In this document: one piece after another, positions 1-10,008 of the stretch
How positions within the stretch are numbered: the stretch's first letter is position 1
Layout: each line of letters opens with the position of its first letter
DNA from: Elymus sibiricus
Taxonomy: Eukaryota > Streptophyta > Magnoliopsida > Poales > Poaceae
Length of the DNA: 64,000 bases
NCBI GenBank assembly: GCA_039707655.1
Contig: CM077666.1
Span: forward strand, 242,078,166 to 242,142,165
Reading direction: 5' to 3'
Made by a program: the position numbers and the translations under genes
Notes under the pieces: model-generated
What the model was told of the DNA's origin: nothing
Database searches by the model: none
What the model saw: only the letters and a program-made list of their open reading frames with translations

Positions 1-2
1 GA

Positions 3-389
3 ACGGTACATCCTGATATGTACTTGATATATGTGGATGAAATTTGTGGATTGTTCAAGCTTGTAGGTTTATCTGGAGATGGAGTTAAGAAGAAAGTATT
101 CCCTTTATCTTTGGAGGCAAAGGCATTGACATGGTATAGGCTATGTGATGATACTGAAACATGGGACTGGAACCGGCTGAAGCTGGAATTCCACCAGAAA
201 TTTTATCATATGCATTTGGTTCATCGTGATCGGAATTATATATATAATTTTTGGCCTCGTGAAGGAGAAAGTATCGCTCAAGCTTGGGGGAGTCTTAAGT
301 ATATGTAGCACACAGGCCCCAATCATGAGCTCTCAAGAGAAATAATTCTTCAAAACTTTTATGCTCGGCTTTCTCATAATGATCAACCC
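3..389 (+). pseudogene. A1 gag, N-terminal part, with in-frame stop
   Basis: This is the retrotransposon capsid (Gag) region. The frame is open from the window edge and contains the pattern ALTWYRLC...W..LKLEFHQKF, typical of the Retrotrans_gag domain in plant Ty3/gypsy elements. An in-frame TAG at 306-308 replaces a Leu codon: A2 has TTG at the matching place. Beyond the TAG the same frame continues without a break into the long frame starting at 390, so this is one polyprotein split by a point mutation. The start codon is outside the window; in A2 it is an ATG about 165 codons upstream of the equivalent stop. No zinc knuckle is seen in this Gag. Confidence 0.8.
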
Positions 390-3300
390 ATGTTCGATAC
401 TTCTTCTGATGGTTCCTTTATGAAGAGAAGTATTGAATTCAGATGGGATCTTCTGGAAAGAATTAAATGTAACTCTGAAGATTGGGAAATCGACAAAGGT
501 AATGAGTCAGGTATAAATTTTGAGTTTGATTGTGTTAAATCTTTTATGGAAACTGATGCTTTTCATAAGTTTAGTACTAAATATGGACTTGACTCTAAGA
601 TAGTAGCCACCTTTTGTGAATCTTTTGCTGCTCATGTTGATCTCCCTAAGGAGAAATGGTTTAAATATCATCCACCTATTGAATTGAATGAAGAACCTGT
701 TAGTGGTAAAGAAGAAACAATTGTTTACAATGTTGATCTAGTTGTGTCTACTGCTTATATTGAGAAACCTCCTTTCCCTGTTAGGATTAAGGAACATGCT
801 AAAATTTCAACTATGGTTAATAAAAGTAATATTAGAGCACCTAGACCTTCTGAACAAATTAAAGTTGAACCTAATATTGCAATGGTTAAAGATCTTTTGG
901 TTGATAACATTGATGGACATGTCATATATTTCTATGATGAAGCAACTAGAATTGCTAAGCCAGACACTAAAGATAAAAACAAACCTGTAATTGGCATGCC
1001 TGTTATTTCTGTTAAAATTGGAGATCATTGCTATCATGGTTTATGTGATATTAGTGCTAGTGTGAGTGCTATTCTGTTTACTCTCTATCAAGAAGTCATG
1101 AATGATATTGCACCTGTTGAGATTGAAAATATTGATGTTACTATTAAGCTTGCAAATAGAGATTCTATTTCACCACTTGGGATTGTTAGAGATGTTGAAG
1201 TCTTGTGTGGTAAGATCAAATATCCTACTGATTTTCTTGTTCTTGGATCACCACAAGATGATTTTTGTCCCATTATATTTGGTAGACCTTTCTTGAATAC
1301 AGTTAATGCCAAGATTGATTACACTAAAGAAATTGTCAGTGTTAATTTTGGGGAGATGTCTCATGAGTTTAATTTCTCTAAGTTTCGTAGACAACCTCAT
1401 GATAAAGAATTACCTAGTAAGGATGAAATTATTGGTCTTGCTTCTATTGATGTGCCTCCTACTGATTCTTTAGAACAATATTTGCTAGACCATGAGAATG
1501 ATATGAATATGAATGAAAGAAATGAAATAGATGAGCTGTTCTTTAAACAAGCCCCTATCCTTAAACATATTTTGCCTGTTGAAACCTTTGGAGGTCCACC
1601 TCCATCCAAGGGTGATCCTGTGTTTGAATTAAAGCAATTACCTAATACACTTAAATATGCTTATCTTGATGAAAAGAAGATATATCCTGTTATTATTAGT
1701 GCTAACCTTTCAGAGCATGAAGAAAAGAGATTACTTAAAACTCTGAAGAAGCACCATGCTGCTATTGGATATACTCTTGATGATCTTAAGGGCATTAGTC
1801 CCACTTTATGTCAGCATAAAATTCATATGGAGCCAAATGCTAAACCCGTTGTTGACCATCAAAGAAGGCTGAATCCTAGAATGAAGGATGTGGTAAGAAC
1901 TGAAATATTAAAGCTTCTAGAAGCAGGTATAATTTATCCCATAGCTGATAGTAGATGGGTAAGTCATGTTCATTGTGTTCCTAAGAAAGGAGGTATTACC
2001 GTTGTTCCTAATGATAAAAATGAACTTATCCCACAAAGAATTGTAACTGGCTATAGGATGGTAATTGATTTCAGGAAATTAAATAAAGCTACTAGAAAAG
2101 ATCATTACCCCTTGCCTTTTATTGATCAAATGTTAGAAAGATTATCTAAGCATACACACTTTTGTTTCCTAGATGGTTATTCTGGTTTCTCTCAAATACC
2201 TGTGTCACCTGAAGATCAAGAGAAAACCACCTTTACTTGTCCTTTTGGAACTTATGCTTATCGTCGTATGCCTTTTGGTTTATGTAACGCACCTTCTACA
2301 TTTCAAAGATGTATGACTACTATATTATCTAACTTTTGTGAAAAGATTGTTGAGGTTTTCATGGATGATTTCTCCATTTACGGAACTTCTTTTGATGATT
2401 GCTTGAGCAACCTTGATCGAGTTTTGCAGAGATGTGAAGAAACTAATCTTGTCTTGAATTGGGAGAAGTGCCACTTTATGGTGAATGAAGGTATAGTTCT
2501 TGGGCATAAATTTTTTGAAAGAGGTATTGAAGTTGATAAAGCTAAAGTTAATGCTATTGTGAAAATGCCATGTCCTAAACATATCAAAGGTATAAGAAGT
2601 TTCCTTGGTCATGTTGGTTTCTATAGAAGGTTTATAAAAGACTTCTCTAAAATTTCTAGGCCTCTTACTAATCTCTTGCAAAAAGATGTTCCATTTGTTT
2701 TTGATGATGATTGTGTAGAAGCCTTTGAAGTACTTAAGAAAGCCTTGATTTCTGCACCTATTGTTCAACCGCCTGATTGGAACTTACCCTTTGAAATTAT
2801 GTGTGATGCTAGTGATTATGTTGTTGGTGCTGTTCTAGGACAAAGAGTTGATAAGAAATTATATGTTATCCATGATGCTAGTAAAACTCTAGACAGTGCT
2901 CAAAGAAATTATACTACTACTGAGATAAAAAATTTAGCAGTTGTGTTTGCATGTGATAAATTCAGATCTTACATTGTTGATTCCAAAGTTACTATTCACA
3001 CTGATCATGCTGCTATTAAATATCTTATGGAAAAGAAAGATGCTAAACCTGGACTTATTAGATGGGTTCTTTTGCTTCAAGAATTTGATTTGCATATTGT
3101 TGATAGAAAGGGAGCTGAGAATCCCGTAGCTGATAATTTGTCTAGAATGGAAAATGTTCTTGATGACCCACTTCCTATTAATGATGATTTTCCTGATGAA
3201 CAATTAGCTGTGATAATTGCTTCTTGTAATACTCCTTGGTATGCAGACTATGCTAATTACATTGTTGCTAAATATATACCACCTAGTTTCACATACCAAC

Positions 3301-4409
3301 AAAAGAAAAAGTTTTTCTTTGATTTAAGACATTACTTTTGGGATGACCCACACTTATATAAAGGAGTAGATGGTGTTATTAGACGTTGTGTACCTGAGAA
3401 TGAACAGGAACAAATCCTACGCAAGTGTCACTCCGAGGCATATGGAGGACACCATGCGGGAGACCGAACTGCACACAAGGTATTACAATCTGGTTTTTAT
3501 TGGCCTACTCTTTTCAAAGATGCATGTAAGTTTGTCCTCTCTTGTGATGAATGTCAAAGAATTGGCAATGTTGGTAGACGTCATGAAATGCCTATGAAGT
3601 ATTCACTCGTTATTGAACCATTTGATGTTTGGGGTTTTGATTATATGGGACCTTTTCCTAAATCCAATGGGTATACTCATATTTTGGTTGCTGTTGATTA
3701 TGTTACTAAGTGGGTAGAAGCTATTCCAACTAGTAGTGCGGATCATAACACCTCCATTAAATTGCTTAAAGAAATAATATTCCTGAGGTTTGGATTCCCT
3801 AGATATTTAATGACTGATGGTGGTTCGCATTTTATTCATGGTGCTTTCCGTAAGTTGCTTGCTAAATATGATCTTAACCATAGAATTGCATCTCCTTATC
3901 ATCCTCAGTCTAGTGGTCAAGTTGAATTAACTAATAGAGAAATAAAATTGATTTTGCAAAAGACCGTTAATAGATCCAGAAAGAATTGGTCTAAGAAACT
4001 TGATGATGCACTATGGGCTTACAGAACTGCTTATAAAAATCCTATGGGTATGTCTCCATATAAAATGGTTTATGGAAAAGCATGTCATTTACCTCTTGAG
4101 TTAGAACATAAAGCATATTGGGCAATTAAAGAACTTAACTATGATTTTAAACTTGCCGGTGAAAAGAGGTTATTTGATATTAGCTCTTTAGATGAATGGA
4201 GAACCCAAGATTATGAAAATGCCAAGTTGTTTAAAGAAAAAGTTAAAAGATGGCATGATAAGAGAATTCAAAAACGGGAATTCAAAGTAGGTGATCATGT
4301 TCTATTATACAATTCTTGTTTAAGATTTTTTTTGCAGGAAAACTTCTCTCTAAATGGGAAGGACCGTATATCATCGAAGAAGTTTATCGCTCTGGAGCCA
4401 TCAAAATAA
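390..4409 (+). CDS. A1 Gag C-terminus / protease / RT / RNase H / integrase polyprotein
   Basis: An open frame of 1339 codons; the ATG at 390 is probably an internal Met of a longer gag-pol. Aspartic protease: Asp at residue 220 in the context CDISAS, where A2 has CDMGAS, so the Gly of the catalytic loop is lost (G-to-A change). [12 protein letters not shown] at about 530 and FMDD at 657-660. RNase H: Asp near 806 in CDASDY; the usual TEKE stretch reads TEIKN, which may remove an active-site acid. Integrase: His at 1014 and 1021, Cys at 1052 and 1055 (HHCC), then Asp 1084, Asp 1143 and Glu 1179, giving a DX35E spacing. The integrase tail is lost by a frameshift near 4326-4333. The product would replicate the element in cytoplasmic particles and insert cDNA in the nucleus, but this copy is probably inactive. 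Confidence 0.88.
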   Translation: MFDTSSDGSFMKRSIEFRWDLLERIKCNSEDWEIDKGNESGINFEFDCVKSFMETDAFHKFSTKYGLDSKIVATFCESFAAHVDLPKEKWFKYHPPIELNEEPVSGKEETIVYNVDLVVSTAYIEKPPFPVRIKEHAKISTMVNKSNIRAPRPSEQIKVEPNIAMVKDLLVDNIDGHVIYFYDEATRIAKPDTKDKNKPVIGMPVISVKIGDHCYHGLCDISASVSAILFTLYQEVMNDIAPVEIENIDVTIKLANRDSISPLGIVRDVEVLCGKIKYPTDFLVLGSPQDDFCPIIFGRPFLNTVNAKIDYTKEIVSVNFGEMSHEFNFSKFRRQPHDKELPSKDEIIGLASIDVPPTDSLEQYLLDHENDMNMNERNEIDELFFKQAPILKHILPVETFGGPPPSKGDPVFELKQLPNTLKYAYLDEKKIYPVIISANLSEHEEKRLLKTLKKHHAAIGYTLDDLKGISPTLCQHKIHMEPNAKPVVDHQRRLNPRMKDVVRTEILKLLEAGIIYPIADSRWVSHVHCVPKKGGITVVPNDKNELIPQRIVTGYRMVIDFRKLNKATRKDHYPLPFIDQMLERLSKHTHFCFLDGYSGFSQIPVSPEDQEKTTFTCPFGTYAYRRMPFGLCNAPSTFQRCMTTILSNFCEKIVEVFMDDFSIYGTSFDDCLSNLDRVLQRCEETNLVLNWEKCHFMVNEGIVLGHKFFERGIEVDKAKVNAIVKMPCPKHIKGIRSFLGHVGFYRRFIKDFSKISRPLTNLLQKDVPFVFDDDCVEAFEVLKKALISAPIVQPPDWNLPFEIMCDASDYVVGAVLGQRVDKKLYVIHDASKTLDSAQRNYTTTEIKNLAVVFACDKFRSYIVDSKVTIHTDHAAIKYLMEKKDAKPGLIRWVLLLQEFDLHIVDRKGAENPVADNLSRMENVLDDPLPINDDFPDEQLAVIIASCNTPWYADYANYIVAKYIPPSFTYQQKKKFFFDLRHYFWDDPHLYKGVDGVIRRCVPENEQEQILRKCHSEAYGGHHAGDRTAHKVLQSGFYWPTLFKDACKFVLSCDECQRIGNVGRRHEMPMKYSLVIEPFDVWGFDYMGPFPKSNGYTHILVAVDYVTKWVEAIPTSSADHNTSIKLLKEIIFLRFGFPRYLMTDGGSHFIHGAFRKLLAKYDLNHRIASPYHPQSSGQVELTNREIKLILQKTVNRSRKNWSKKLDDALWAYRTAYKNPMGMSPYKMVYGKACHLPLELEHKAYWAIKELNYDFKLAGEKRLFDISSLDEWRTQDYENAKLFKEKVKRWHDKRIQKREFKVGDHVLLYNSCLRFFLQENFSLNGKDRISSKKFIALEPSK

Positions 4410-4564
4410 ACAACTCCGAAGGCAATAATCCGCGAGTGGTTAATGGGCAAAGAATTAAACATTATATCTCAGGTACGCCTATTAATGTTGAAACTAATAT
4501 TATTGAAACAATTACAACAGAAGAGCACATAGAAGAAATCTTCCGGAACACTCCAGAAGCCTGA
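4316..4564 (+). pseudogene. A1 integrase C-terminal tail, frameshifted
   Basis: The true continuation of the integrase C-terminal domain lies in another frame, overlapping the end of the long pol frame. It carries [20 protein letters not shown], the conserved tail seen in Ty3/gypsy integrases (pattern KW.GPY.I.E...G). The shift maps to a run of eight T at 4326-4333, which is two bases too long (or one too short) for the frame. Homopolymer slippage is the simplest cause. The frame ends at TGA 4562-4564. A sequencing error in the T run is the alternative explanation. Confidence 0.75.
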
Positions 4565-4628
4565 AAATGAGTAGGTATGTGGTACGGTAAGTAAACCGAC
4601 TCCAAAACTTCCATAAAAGTACTTTCTG

Positions 4629-4825
4629 TCCATTTTGGAATATATAAAAAATTAGGAAAATAATAAACAGTCCGAAAAGTGCACGAGGAGGCGACAAGCC
4701 TGGGGGGCGCGCCCTACCCCCCAGGGCGCACCTACCAGGCTTGTGGCGCCCTCGTGGACTTTCTTGACTCCATTTTTCTTCCATATTATTTGTTTTGCAC
4801 GGTAAAAATTCATTATATATACTCA
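4629..4825 (+). promoter_or_regulatory. LTR-like promoter module copied into the A1 interior
   Basis: The stretch begins with TTTTGGAATATATAAAAAAT, matching the LTR near 7219, and then has an inverted repeat. Its left arm, ACAAGCCTGGGGGGCGCGCC at 4694-4713, pairs with 4724-4744. The same hairpin lies in the LTR at 7275-7327, just before the LTR TATA box. Here too a TATA-like TATATATAC follows (about 4815-4823), then the downstream ORF starting at 4910. I infer that an LTR U3 segment was duplicated or captured upstream of that ORF and could act as an internal promoter. The similarity is visible by eye; promoter activity is inference. Confidence 0.55.
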
Positions 4826-4909
4826 CGGGTGTTTTGACCACCGCATCACAAGTTTCTCCTCTGTTCTTGTTTCGTGTTGATTCCTGACAGATTTTCAAGG
4901 CCGGGCATC

Positions 4910-5445
4910 ATGTCTTCTTCATCCTCCAACAACGTGGGAGACAATGCTTGGTTGCTACAGATGGAACTCAGGAGAGAGGAGGAGGAGGAGGTTACCATGG
5001 AAGAGGATGATGGAGATTCGCTAGAGGTCCACCCTCCGGCTTCCGAGAGGGGTACCCTTGCTGGCATCTCCACAATTCCAATCCTCATCAAGCCATGAGA
5101 AGCACTGCAAGCCATGGGAGTCCAGAGGTACAAGAAGGGCTACCTCCTTAGAGGCCCTTACACAGGTTACATCGGAACAACTTTCATAACTTGGTTCACA
5201 ATTATGGGGTTGAAAATACTCCTCGTATGCACATACCCTCCAATTGGGACATCTCTCGTCCAAGTGAAAGTGATGCAGGAAAGAATGCTTGGGGGCCAGA
5301 GAATAAGCATATTATGGCTGAAGTCCAAAAGAATACAGAGATGATACAGCTCCGGGAAATTCAGAGCCTAAAGGAGATCCTAATTAATGTCATGAAGGAC
5401 AAGCCCATCACTTCATCACCACCATCACCCAAGAAGGAGAATTGA
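4910..5445 (+). pseudogene. A1 downstream ORF (position of Athila env-like/additional ORF), degenerate
   Basis: A reading frame begins MSSSSSNNVGDNAWLLQMEL and has an acidic stretch (REEEEEVTMEEDDGD). It stops at TGA 5096-5098 and stays open after that in the same frame to about 5190. It then appears to shift into a frame with MHIPSNWDISRPSESDAG and a charged, Gln/Glu-rich C-terminus, ending at 5443-5445. Athila-lineage elements often carry an extra ORF between pol and the 3' LTR, sometimes called env-like. I see no signal peptide or transmembrane helix here, so env is not supported. The shape is that of a small, hydrophilic, possibly nucleic-acid-binding or coiled-coil protein. Function unknown. 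Confidence 0.45.
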
Positions 5446-5480
5446 GTACATGGGTATGGGCACCACCCTTGGCTTGTGCC

Positions 5481-5493
5481 AAGCTTGGGGGAG
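5481..5493 (+). other. Internal polypurine-tract copy in A1
   Basis: The 13-mer AAGCTTGGGGGAG is identical to the 3' polypurine tract at 6982-6994 and lies just after the downstream ORF. It could prime plus-strand synthesis internally (a central tract), but that role is inference. Confidence 0.45.
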
Positions 5494-6981
5494 GTGCCCC
5501 GGTATCGTATCACCATCACTTTTTTATCATCATTACCTATCTTAATTCGATCCTTAGTTATTTTGTGATTTAGAAGAATAAAGTTTTAGTATGATTTAGT
5601 TTCGAGTGCTTGCTTTGTGATCTATCTATCTATGTAATCGTGTGTGAAAGTTATATAATAAAAAGTAGTTTGAGTTGAGTGTTTTGCTTTTGATGATCCA
5701 ATCATAGAAATAAAGAATAAAAGTAAGATCATAGGCTAATCCCATGGGGAGTGATGACTTCACATAAAAGAAGTATAATTGATAAAACTTGTTGGAAGCT
5801 GACAAACATAGCATTGGTCATTGTTGCAATTCATGAAAAAGTAATAAGGGAAGAGAGGTCTCACATATAAATACACTATCTTGGACATCTTTTATGATTG
5901 TGAGCCCCCATCAAATATTCTATGTCAATTAGTTAACGTTGGACAAGGAAGACAACGTAATGGGTTATGTTTGCTTATATTCACATAGAACTTATATTGT
6001 TTTGGATCCTCTAACATGTGGTGCTTGCCCCCTATCTTTTGCTAGCCAAAATTCTGTACTAAGTAGAGATACTACTTGTGCATCCAAAAACCCTTAAACC
6101 CAGTTTCATGGCATGAGAGTCCACCATATCTACCTATGGATTGAATAAGATCCTTCAAGTAAGTTGTCATCGGTGCAAAGCAATAAAAATTGCTCCTAAA
6201 CATGTATGAACTTTTATTGTAAGGGAAAATAAGCTTTGTACGATCTTGTGATGGTGGAGAATAAAAGTGACAGACTGCATAATAAAGGTCTCTATCACAA
6301 GGGGCAATATAAAGTGATGTTCCTTTACATTAAGATCTCGCACATCCAAAAACAAAAGGCGCATGACAACCTCTGCTTCCCTCTGCGAAGGGCCTATCTT
6401 TTACTTTATGTATTTACTTTCATGCAAGAGTCAATAGTATTCTCCTCTATTCCGTTTTTATTTTTCTCTCTTGGCAAGCATCATGTGGTGGGGATTGATC
6501 CATGCATATATATCCAGTTGGATGTAGGTGATCATGATTTATTATTGTTGACATTACCATTGAGGTAAATATGTTGGGAGGCGAAATTATAAGCCCCTAT
6601 CTTTCTATGTGTTCGACTGAAACTTTTGCTCCATAAGTATGCCGTGATTGTCAGCAATCATAGAAGACTAAATGATAGTTGAGTATGTGAACTTGCTAAA
6701 CAAAGCTCTTACATAGACTCTTTCTGATAATATGATGAATTGCAATTGTTTCAGTGACTGAGATCATAGTTTGTTAGTTTTCAATTTGGTTTATGGTTCA
6801 TACTTTAACTTGTTGATGAATTGTCACTTTTTCATGAGAAGTTTTATGATGATATATTGCTGTTATAATAAAGATCATGATGCTTCATGTCCGTATTTTA
6901 TTTTTATCGACGTTTCTCTCTCTCTCTAAACATGTGGTCACGATTATCGATTTCGACTTCGGTTGAGGGCAAGCGAGGTCT
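5494..6981 (+). other. A1 3' untranslated internal region
   Basis: AT-rich DNA with no convincing coding frame; the short frames at 6167-6568 on either strand show no domain and are not conserved in any way I can see. A CT microsatellite lies near 6917-6927. A long noncoding stretch between the last ORF and the 3' LTR is usual for Athila-lineage elements. Confidence 0.6.
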
Positions 6982-6994
6982 AAGCTTGGGGGAG
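6982..6994 (+). other. A1 3' polypurine tract
   Basis: AAGCTTGGGGGAG ends one base before the LTR 5' end (TGATACGTCC, 6996). This is the expected place for the plus-strand primer of reverse transcription. Confidence 0.8.
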
Positions 6995-6995
6995 T

Positions 6996-8516
6996 TGATA
7001 CGTCCAATTTGCATCATGATTTCCTATGAATAATTATTATGTTTTCAATCATTATTTCACTTTATGGTACAATTCTTATGCCTTTTCTCTCTTATTTTGC
7101 AAGATTTACATGAAGAGGGAGAATGCCGGCAGCTGGAATTCTGGACCTGAAAGGGGTGAAACAGAGCTAGCTATTCTGCACAACTCCAAATGACCTGAAA
7201 ATTTACGGAGATTTATTTTGGAATATATAAAAAATACTAGTAAAAGAATCAACAGAAGGGGGCCCACCAGGAAGCCACAAGCCTGGGGGGCGCGGCCTAC
7301 CCCCTGGGCGCGCCCCCTGGCTTGTGGGGCCCCTGGCTGGCCTCTGGCCCCCTCCTTCCACTATATGAAGCTATTTGCCCTAGAAAAAAAATCAGAAGAA
7401 GACTTTCAGGACGAAGTGCCACCGTCTCGAGGTGGAACTTGGGCAGGAGCTATTTTGCTCTTCGGCGGAGCGATTCCGCCGGGGATACTTCCCTCCGGGA
7501 GGGGGAAATCGAAGCCATCGACATCACCAAGGATCCTCTCATCATCGGGGGGACCAATCTTCATCAACATCTTCACCAGCACCATCTCATCTCAAACCCT
7601 AGTTCATCTCTTGTATTCAACCTTTGTCTCAAAACCTCAGATTGGTACCTGTGGGTTGCTAGTAGTGTTGATTACATGTTGTAGTTAATGCTAGTTGGTT
7701 TATTTGGTGGAAGATTATATGTTCAGATCCTTAATGTTATTCAATACCCCTCTGATCTTGAACATGAATATGATTTGTGAGTAGTTACTTTTGTTCTTGA
7801 GGACATGGGAGGTCTTGTCATAAGTAATCATGTGAATTTGGTATTCGTTCGATATTTTGATGATATGTATGTTGTTGCTTCCTTTAGTGGTGTCGTGTGA
7901 ACGTCGACTACATGACACTTCACCATCTTTGGGCCTAAGGGAAGGCATTGTGGAGTAGTAATTAGATGATGGGTTGCTAGAGTGACAGAAGCTTAAACCC
8001 TAGTTTATGCGCTATTCCGTAAGGGGCTGATTTGGATCCATATGTTTCATGCTATGATTAGAGTTATCTTAATTCTTCTTTCGTAGTTGCGGATGCTTGC
8101 AAGAGGGGGTAATCATAAGTGGGAGGCTTGTTCAAGTAAGAACAGCACCCAAGCACTGGTCCACCCACATATCAAATTATCAAAGTAGCGAACGCAAATC
8201 AAACAAACATGATGAAAGTGACTAGATGAAATTCCCATGTGTCCTCGAGAATACTTTGCTTATTATACGAGTTCGTTCCGAATTGTCCTTTGCTATAAAA
8301 AGGATTGGGCCACCTTGCTGCACTTTTGTTACCGTTACTACTTGTTACTTGTTACGAATTATCTTGCTATCAAAACTATCTGTTACCGCTACTTTCAGTA
8401 CTTGCAGGGAATACCTTGCTGAAAACTGCTTGTCATTTCCTTCTGCTCCTCGTTGGGTTCGACACTCTTACTTATTGAAAGGACTAAGATTGATCCCGTA
8501 TACTTGTGGGTCATTA
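6996..8516 (+). repeat. A1 3' LTR
   Basis: A 1521-bp LTR from TGATACGTCC to ...GTGGGTCATTA. The 5' LTR of A2 (46716-48234, 1519 bp) matches it base for base over long stretches and ends in CATCA, so the terminal CA has become TA here. It contains the hairpin and TATA-like box near 7275-7370. The flank after 8516 is GGCAC; the matching target duplication would lie outside the window. Confidence 0.88.
7275..7370 (+). promoter_or_regulatory. A1 LTR hairpin and TATA-like box
   Basis: Arms at 7275-7296 and 7306-7327 form a GC-rich stem of about 21 bp around a short loop. A TATA-like TATATGAAG follows at 7362-7370. The equivalent in A2 is at about 46995-47048 and 47082-47090. This is the probable core promoter (U3/R boundary) of the family. 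Confidence 0.6.
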
Positions 8517-9252
8517 GGCACTTCCTTGCATGTGAAGATATAGCTGGTGGGTCCCAGCTGTCATGGGGAGGAATCATTTTTTCCGCGTAATAAGGAGGCA
8601 CTTCCTTGCATGCGAAGATGTAGCTGGTGGGTCCCAGCTATCAGGGGGAGGAAACTTTTTTTCCAGCATAATAAGGAGGCACTTTCCTTGCGTGCGACCA
8701 TGGACCTCGTGGGTCCCAGCTGTCAGCCTCTCCACGTACAGTCCTCTTCCGATGACTCTCGTTTGTTGACCATGCCGTGCCGAGCGCACGAAGGCAGTGG
8801 ACGACGGTGAGGCCCCGGACAGGAATGACCAGGAGATGGGGAAGATGCGACAGTGGAGTCACAGACCGAGAGGAGTACGATGTATGATGGTTGACTGGCT
8901 CGGTGTGACCTGGGGCTGTAGTCGGCGGAGAATAACAGGAGGGGTGGAGGGGTGGAGGGGTGGAGGGATGGCCTGGCCGGTGGTGGGGTAGCGCTTCGCA
9001 GCTAGGGATGCAGGACGGCGTCCCGCATAAGCCCGAAAAAGTAGGAATTAGTTCAAACTGACCTCAATGGCTAACAGATTTTTACAACTAACTTGATCTA
9101 TTTTAACTACGGAGCGGGGCGGATCGGGCGCTGCGCTGCATCCCTATTCGCAGCGAGGCGTGCGAAGCAGCGCCGCTGGCCGCCGGAGGCGGGAGCAGGA
9201 GGTCCCGCCGGCGCTGGAGGAAGAAGACGAGAGATTGAAGATGCATGCCGGC
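8517..9252. repeat. Duplicated low-copy block, copy 1
   Basis: Units starting GGCACTTCCTTGC at 8517, 8597 and 8678 repeat every 80-81 bp, each with GGTGGGTCCCAGCTGTCA. A tail of about 0.4 kb follows (CCATGGACCT..., CAGCCTCTCCACGTACAGTC..., GAGGCCCCGGAC...). The same order recurs at 9350-10008. A GGGGTGGAGG minisatellite lies near 8939-8968, and a 144-bp MITE interrupts the tail (9003-9146). No coding frame in it looks real. Confidence 0.75.
9003..9146. mobile_element. 144-bp MITE, hAT type, 8-bp target duplication
   Basis: The ends are perfect 11-bp inverted repeats, TAGGGATGCAG (9003-9013) and CTGCATCCCTA (9136-9146). It is flanked by the 8-bp direct repeat TTCGCAGC at 8995-9002 and 9147-9154. 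The second copy of the block has a single TTCGCAGC at 9903-9910 and no insert, so the empty site is in the same window. An 8-bp duplication and TAGGGATG-type ends are typical of hAT-derived MITEs. It has no coding capacity and would need a transposase in trans. Confidence 0.85.
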
Positions 9253-9349
9253 CGTTGGATGTACATCCAACGACTACAGATGTCAGAATCATTTGTTGAC
9301 TAAGTTGACAACGCCTTCTGTAGGCTTCGACCTATTGGCCCACATGTCA

Positions 9350-10008
9350 GCCTCCTTACATGCGAAGATATAGCTGGTGGGTCCTAGCTGTCAGGAGGAG
9401 AAATAAAAAATATTTGCCCGTAATAAGGAGGCACTTCCTTACGTGCGAAAATGTAGCTGCTGGTTCCCAGCTGTCAGGGGGATGAAACTTTTTTTTCCGC
9501 GTAATAAGGAGGCACTTCCTTGCGTGCGAAGATGTAGCTGGTGGGTCCCAGCTGTCAGGGGGAGGAATAATTCTTTTTCGCGTAATAAGGAGGCAGTTGC
9601 ATGCGTGCGTCCATGGACCTGGTGCGTCCCCACTGTCAGCCTCTCCATGTACAGTCCTCTTCCGATGACTCTCGTTTGTTGACCGCGTTGACCACGCCGC
9701 GCCGAGCGCACCAAGGTAGTGGACGACGGCGAGGCCCCGGACGGGAACGACCAGGAGATGGGGAAGACGCGGCAGTGGAGTCGCAGACGGAGAGGACTAC
9801 GAGAGTTAACTGGTTTTGGTGCGGCGTGGGGCTGCAGTCGGCGGAGAATAACAGGAGGTGTGGAGGGTTGGAGGGATGACCTGGCAGGCGGTGGGGTAGC
9901 ACTTCGCAGCGAGGCATGCTAAGCAGAACCGCTAGCCGCCAGAGGCGGGAGCAGGCGGTCCCGGTGGCGCTGGAGGAAGAAGACGAGAAATTGAAAATGC
10001 ATGCCGGC
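9350..10008. repeat. Duplicated low-copy block, copy 2
   Basis: Units start near 9350, 9430, 9511 and 9592 (81-bp period), followed by the same tail as copy 1. Both copies end at GCATGCCGGC, at about 9252 and 10008. This copy lacks the MITE. The linker 9253-9349 contains TTGTTGACTAAGTTGACAA, which resembles the segment before copy 3 (near 13045). Confidence 0.72.

Larger units (their letters stand above)
1..8516 (+). mobile_element. LTR retrotransposon A1, Ty3/gypsy, Athila lineage (3' portion)
   Basis: The window opens inside gag and runs through protease, reverse transcriptase, RNase H and integrase, a 2.4-kb 3' region, a polypurine tract and a complete 3' LTR. The 5' LTR and primer binding site lie outside the window. 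Lineage is judged from the RT neighbourhood (residues VPKKGG, then a long variable insert, then the FMDD catalytic box) and from A2 (46716 onward), which has the same LTR and an Asp-tRNA-type primer site. In Triticeae, Athila-lineage families include Sabrina and WHAM types; I do not assign a family. The copy is broken by a stop in gag and a frameshift in integrase. Confidence 0.9.

Noticed and set aside
4910..5445. Envelope gene in A1
   Set aside because: Position fits the env-like slot of Athila elements, but no signal peptide, transmembrane segment or glycoprotein features are visible. Kept as an unknown downstream ORF.
7218..7688. 156-codon + strand frame, repeated at 46925-47401
   Set aside because: Spans the hairpin and TATA-like box of the A-family LTR; the two LTR copies encode different products because of indels.
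8517..10008. CRISPR-like array of 80-bp units
   Set aside because: Whole units repeat with no unique spacers, in a plant genome context; these are ordinary tandem repeats.
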